Source of the DNA: DATCSE01 sp036568605
Lineage (GTDB): Bacteria; Pseudomonadota; Gammaproteobacteria; Burkholderiales; Burkholderiaceae_C
Assembly (NCBI GenBank): GCA_036568605.1
Contig: DATCSE010000416.1
Span: 1-8,159, forward strand
DNA: 8,159 nt
Direction of reading: 5' to 3'
Shown: positions 5,570 through 8,159 of the stretch, one piece after another
How positions within the stretch are numbered: position 1 is the first letter of the stretch
Layout of the letters: each line of letters starts with the position of its first letter
Position numbers and translations under genes: made by a program
Notes under the pieces: model-generated
Database searches by the model: none
Seen by the model: the letters and a program-made list of their open reading frames with translations, nothing else
What the model was told of the DNA's origin: nothing

Positions 5570-6082
5570 TCACTGGTGCGCAGCGAACGGGTGCGCGGCC
5601 GAGCCCTTCTTGGCCACCACTTCGGCCGCCGTCGGCGAGCCGGCCACCGCGCGCTGGATGGACTCGCGCACGGCCTTGTAGTTGAAGTCCTGGATCTTCT
5701 TGTCGTCTTCGGCGAGCCAGTGGATGAACACACCGACGCAGACGAACAGGTTGTCGGCTTCGGCAGCCGGGATCGTGCCGTCCTCGACCGAGTCGGCCAC
5801 TGCCATCGCGACCGCACGTTGCGCCGGGCCGAACATCTGCACGGCCTGCTTCGCGCCCTTGATCGTGACCTTGTTGAACATCACGGTGGCTGGCTTGGTC
5901 AACAGGTTCGGCGCCACCACCGCGAGCAGCGAGGTGAAGCCGTCCTTGTTGTTGGTCAACGCGTTCGCGAAAGCCGCTTCTGCCGGGCTGCCGCGCGGCC
6001 CGATGATCAGGTCGATGTGGGCCACTTCGTTGCCGTCTCCAACGAGCGACTCGCCGACCAGCATGCGATCGATTTTTGCCAT
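5570..6082 (-). CDS. fae: Formaldehyde-activating enzyme (5,6,7,8-tetrahydromethanopterin hydro-lyase)
   Basis: Fae condenses formaldehyde with tetrahydromethanopterin to methylene-H4MPT in the cytosol, the entry step of the H4MPT oxidation pathway and a detoxification step. Seen: 170 residues, the usual full length. VGESLVGDGNEVAHIDLIIGP (residues 9-29, given in outline) contains the conserved His22 of the family, followed by RGSPAEAAFANAL, GFTSLLAVVAPNL, VMFNKVTIKGAKQAVQMFGPAQ, VCVGVFIHW and the C-terminal ATHPFAA-like ending AAHPFAAHQ. It strongly resembles Methylobacterium Fae as I remember it. AGGAG at 6096-6092, nine bases before the ATG, is the best ribosome site in the window, fitting a highly expressed protein. 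It is third in the minus-strand run ATP-grasp, CitG-like, fae, 60 bases after the CitG-like stop. Two hairpins follow it. No sigma-54 element was found upstream. Confidence 0.97.
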   Translation of the reverse strand: MAKIDRMLVGESLVGDGNEVAHIDLIIGPRGSPAEAAFANALTNNKDGFTSLLAVVAPNLLTKPATVMFNKVTIKGAKQAVQMFGPAQRAVAMAVADSVEDGTIPAAEADNLFVCVGVFIHWLAEDDKKIQDFNYKAVRESIQRAVAGSPTAAEVVAKKGSAAHPFAAHQ

Positions 6083-6091
6083 GTCTTGCGT

Positions 6092-6096
6092 CTCCT
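6092..6096 (-). promoter_or_regulatory. Strong ribosome binding site of fae
   Basis: AGGAG on the minus strand, nine bases before the fae ATG. It is clearly stronger than the ribosome sites of neighbouring genes, several of which rely on overlaps, and fits separate high-level translation of fae. Confidence 0.75.
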
Positions 6097-6138
6097 GAGA
6101 GTTCGGTTCTTGAGGATCGTCACCACTGGCCGAATGAA

Positions 6139-6151
6139 CCAGCTACGCTGG
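6139..6151 (-). other. Small hairpin at the stop codon of the CitG-like gene, upstream of fae
   Basis: The minus strand reads CCAGC-GTA-GCTGG, a perfect 5-bp stem with a 3-base loop; the loop and stem contain the TAG stop (6145-6143) of the CitG-like gene. No U-run follows, so it is not a convincing terminator. It could mark a processing or stabilising point separating fae mRNA from the upstream genes. It may also be chance. Confidence 0.25.
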
Positions 6152-7111
6152 CGTATCACGATCCGTGCCATCTGCGCGGCGTGGCGTATCGGGCAGCCGC
6201 GCACGCGCAGCGAGGAGGCCCGCGACGAACAGCGCCGCCACCGTGAGATCGGCGCTGGTCCCGGGGTTCAGGCCCGCCGCCTTGAGTTCGAGGTCCCATG
6301 CCGCGAAGCCCGGATCCGCATCCAGCCGCTCACCGGCCTGGGAGCGGGCCTGCCAGCGCTGCGCCGCGTGCATGACACTGTGTGCCACCGCCGCGCCGTG
6401 CTTGCGAACAATGTGTGAATCGGGCCGGCCGGCCAGGAACGCGAGGAACACCCGCTGCACGGCCTCCGTGACGGCCGGCGGCACCGGCTCGTCTGCGTCC
6501 AGCGCGAGGCGGAACAAGACGGACGACGACAGCGACGACAGGCCCAGCTCGAACAGCTCCGCATACCCGTCGCGGTACTGGCGCGCGATGCTGTCGCGGT
6601 CTGCGGCCAGGGCCATCGCGGCACGCAGGCCGAGGGTCGGGACATCGCGCACATCCTGAGCCGGCGCCGAGCCCAATCCGCCCGGCCGGGCCAGCGCGAT
6701 CGCGCGATAGGCGGCGCGCGCGTCGGCGACATCCAGCTCGGCCAGCACGTGCTCGATCGCGGCACGCAGCGCGGCCGGCCCGCCGGCGTCGGGACGCCGC
6801 TCGATGGCGCTCGCGATCGGCGCGCACAGCAGCACGATGCCGAGGTTGGTGTTGCAGCCGGCGGCCGCCGCGGTCGCCGCGACGGCGGCTTCGATGCGCT
6901 CGCCGACCCTTGCACCGGGCCGGAACAGCGGCCCGGCCGAGGCCCGTGCACTCGCGCTGAACAGCGCGGCCTGCATGCCGTGGCCTGGCGACTGTCGGCT
7001 GACGTTGCCCGGCTTGCGCACCGCGACGTCGAGCTCGCAAGCCGCGAGATACGCCGTCCGTGCACGCTCGATCGCCGCGTGCCGCAGCGCGTCCAGCGCG
7101 TCCGGGCTCAC
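6143..7111 (-). CDS. CitG-like (triphosphoribosyl-dephospho-CoA synthase family) protein of H4MPT clusters
   Basis: A 322-residue member of the CitG superfamily branch found beside fae and mch in H4MPT bacteria and in archaea. CitG itself joins dephospho-CoA to ATP-derived ribose; this branch probably handles another phosphoribosyl-type transfer in pterin or furan cofactor synthesis, but its reaction is unknown to me. Seen, numbered from GTG at 7111: ELDVAVRKPGNVS with KPGNVS at 33-38 and SPGHGM at 41-46, in the place of the CitG KPG and GAH-type motifs; RPGARVGERIEAAV (64-77); and GCNTNLGIVLLCAP (85-98), the signature of this branch. A polar C-terminal tail ends the protein. The GTG overlaps the TGA of the ATP-grasp gene (GTGA, 7111-7108); GGGG eight bases upstream is a weak ribosome site. 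The open frame continues to 7384 but the added residues look like an antisense-type shadow of the ATP-grasp gene, so I rejected that start. Confidence 0.88.
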   Translation of the reverse strand: MSPDALDALRHAAIERARTAYLAACELDVAVRKPGNVSRQSPGHGMQAALFSASARASAGPLFRPGARVGERIEAAVAATAAAAGCNTNLGIVLLCAPIASAIERRPDAGGPAALRAAIEHVLAELDVADARAAYRAIALARPGGLGSAPAQDVRDVPTLGLRAAMALAADRDSIARQYRDGYAELFELGLSSLSSSVLFRLALDADEPVPPAVTEAVQRVFLAFLAGRPDSHIVRKHGAAVAHSVMHAAQRWQARSQAGERLDADPGFAAWDLELKAAGLNPGTSADLTVAALFVAGLLAARARLPDTPRRADGTDRDTPA

Positions 7112-8115
7112 GCGCGCAGCCCCGCGCGCGCCACCGCCAGCTTGCGATCGAGCAGATCGTCGACGATGGCCCGCGCGATGTTGAAGCCGGTGACGCGCTG
7201 CAGCCCGCGCCATGCGGCCACGCCGTTGACCTCCAGCACCTGGACGCCGTCGGCGCTCGGGATCATGTCGACCCCGGCATAGTCCATCTCCAGCGCGGCC
7301 GCGGCGCGCTCGGCGAGCGCGGCCAGGACGGGCGTCAGTTCCGCCGGCTCGCAGCGCGCCCCTTGTGCGACGTTGTGGATCCACCCGCTGCTGACCCGGC
7401 GCATCGCCGTGACGGCACGCCCTCCGACGACCAGCACGCGCCAGTCATAGCCGGGATCGCCCCGCGGCGGCACGAAGCGTTGCAGGTAGGCCAGCGAACC
7501 GTAGGCCGCATCGAGCTCGGGAACCGGGCGATGCATCCCCTCGACCTCGCCGACCAGCTGCAGCCCCTTGCCCTGCGAACCGAACAAGGGCTTGAGCACC
7601 AGCGCATGGCCCGCTGCGCCCTCGCGCATCGCGATGCGCCGCGCTTGCGCGGTCGACTCGGTGGCCCAGGTCGGTGGCGTCGGGATGCCCGCGGCGTGCA
7701 GCAGCAGGCTGGTCATGGACTTGTCGACGCTGCGCTCGATCGCGCGCGCGTCGTTGTAGACCGGCACGCCGAGCTCGCGCAACGCATGCAGCACGCCCAG
7801 CCGCTTCGTCACCTGCTCGAAGCTGCCGCCGGCAATGCCGCGCACCAGCGCCGCATCGGGCAACTCGCGGCCGAAGCCGGGGATCACGAGGCCGTGCCAC
7901 GCGTGCGTGGTGTCCACATGGCAATCGGCCAGGTCGACACAGCGCCCGCTCGCGCCGCGCGCCCGCAGCGCCGCCTGCAGCTGGCGCGTGTGCCAGCCGA
8001 TCTCGTCGGTCATGATCGCGATATGGAGCCCCTCGCCCGATGGGTACATCGGTCGATCCCCCGAGGGGATGCGGGCCGGCTTGGGAGCGGCCCTGCACTC
8101 GGCCCGCGAATTCAT
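7108..8115 (-). CDS. ATP-grasp ligase, RimK-like, of H4MPT gene clusters
   Basis: A 335-residue ATP-grasp enzyme expected to form an amide or peptide-like bond through an acyl phosphate. Homologues next to fae/mch are implicated in H4MPT or methylofuran side-chain assembly, with MptN-type glutamate ligases as the archaeal parallel; the exact substrate is unresolved. Seen, numbered from the ATG at 8115: an N-terminal HIAIMTDEIGWHTRQL segment (about 31-46), VDKSMT (130-135), the ATP-binding lysine strand and glycine loop LVLKPLFGSQGKG (172-184), DWRVLVVGGRAVTAMRR (224-240), and the metal-binding AGVDMIP and LEVNGVAAWRG (294-304) with Glu295 and Asn297. The ATG at 8115 has GGAG eight bases upstream; ATG 8136 (no good site) and ATG 8049 (GGGGGA seven bases upstream, closer to the conserved start) are alternatives. 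It overlaps the CitG-like gene by four bases. Confidence 0.88.
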   Translation of the reverse strand: MNSRAECRAAPKPARIPSGDRPMYPSGEGLHIAIMTDEIGWHTRQLQAALRARGASGRCVDLADCHVDTTHAWHGLVIPGFGRELPDAALVRGIAGGSFEQVTKRLGVLHALRELGVPVYNDARAIERSVDKSMTSLLLHAAGIPTPPTWATESTAQARRIAMREGAAGHALVLKPLFGSQGKGLQLVGEVEGMHRPVPELDAAYGSLAYLQRFVPPRGDPGYDWRVLVVGGRAVTAMRRVSSGWIHNVAQGARCEPAELTPVLAALAERAAAALEMDYAGVDMIPSADGVQVLEVNGVAAWRGLQRVTGFNIARAIVDDLLDRKLAVARAGLRA

Positions 8116-8159
8116 TGCGTCATCTCCATCATCCATCTTGGCCGGGGCATCGCGAAGCC
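8112..8159 (-). other. Possible C-terminal end of an upstream gene (perhaps mch), cut by the window edge
   Basis: On the minus strand one frame entering from the right edge stays open until TGA at 8114-8112, giving an ATGA overlap with the chosen ATP-grasp start at 8115, as in other overlaps in this window. Only about 15 codons are visible and I do not recognise them. A second frame stops at 8133-8131, and the third runs into the ATP-grasp frame. The expectation of mch comes from conserved gene order in methylotrophs, not from this sequence. Confidence 0.25.
8124..8127 (-). promoter_or_regulatory. Ribosome binding site of the ATP-grasp gene
   Basis: GGAG on the minus strand, eight bases before the ATG at 8115. 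It favours this start over the ATG at 8136; the ATG at 8049 remains an alternative with its own weaker G-rich site. Confidence 0.5.

Noticed and set aside
5348..6418. A 356-codon plus-strand frame across folB, the terminator region, fae and the CitG-like gene
   Set aside because: It crosses the strong hairpins and runs antisense to fae, whose identity is certain; composition is that of a shadow frame.
7112..7384. CitG-like protein extended upstream to 7384
   Set aside because: The extension overlaps the C-terminal coding region of the ATP-grasp gene, which has clear family motifs there; the GTG at 7111 gives the family-like N-terminus.

Overview
The window is a block of tetrahydromethanopterin (H4MPT) and methylofuran genes from a very GC-rich bacterium. 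Fae, a MfnB-type furan synthase, a DUF447 protein, an archaeal-type dihydropteroate-synthase-like protein, a CitG-like protein and an ATP-grasp ligase occur together only in methanogenic archaea and in bacteria that oxidise formaldehyde through H4MPT. The GC content, the bacterial FolB and the AcoR-type sigma-54 activator point to a methylotrophic or formaldehyde-oxidising proteobacterium. A beta-proteobacterium of the Burkholderiales is my best guess, but this is inferred from composition and gene content only.

Layout. From 1 to 2621 (minus strand) three tightly overlapping genes run DHPS-like, then DUF447, then mfnB, which is cut by the left edge. From 2736 to 4772 (minus strand) lies an AcoR-type sigma-54-dependent activator. 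A 202-base divergent region separates it from folB (4975-5472, plus strand). folB converges on fae (5570-6082, minus strand) across a 97-base gap with a strong hairpin. Upstream of fae on the minus strand are the CitG-like gene (6143-7111) and the ATP-grasp gene (7108-8115), joined by a 4-base overlap. The order ATP-grasp, CitG-like, fae resembles the mch-orf5-orf7-fae order of methylotrophs, so mch may lie just past the right edge. No stretch over about 200 bases lacks a gene. I saw no tRNA, rRNA, insertion sequence or CRISPR array.

How it fits together. Fae condenses formaldehyde with H4MPT. FolB, the DHPS-like protein, DUF447, MfnB, the CitG-like protein and the ATP-grasp ligase are all expected to build the pterin or furan cofactors used in that pathway. 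Only Fae, FolB and MfnB have well-defined reactions.

Most interesting signal. Two -24/-12 (sigma-54) promoter-like elements flank the gene for the sigma-54 activator and point away from it. One reads toward folB (4899-4914, plus) and one toward the DHPS-like/DUF447/mfnB unit (2650-2665, minus). They share GGCAT-N3-GTTTGCA, including the required GG-N10-GC spacing. This suggests that cofactor biosynthesis here is under a dedicated, signal-responsive sigma-54 switch. It rests on sequence reading alone and is untested.
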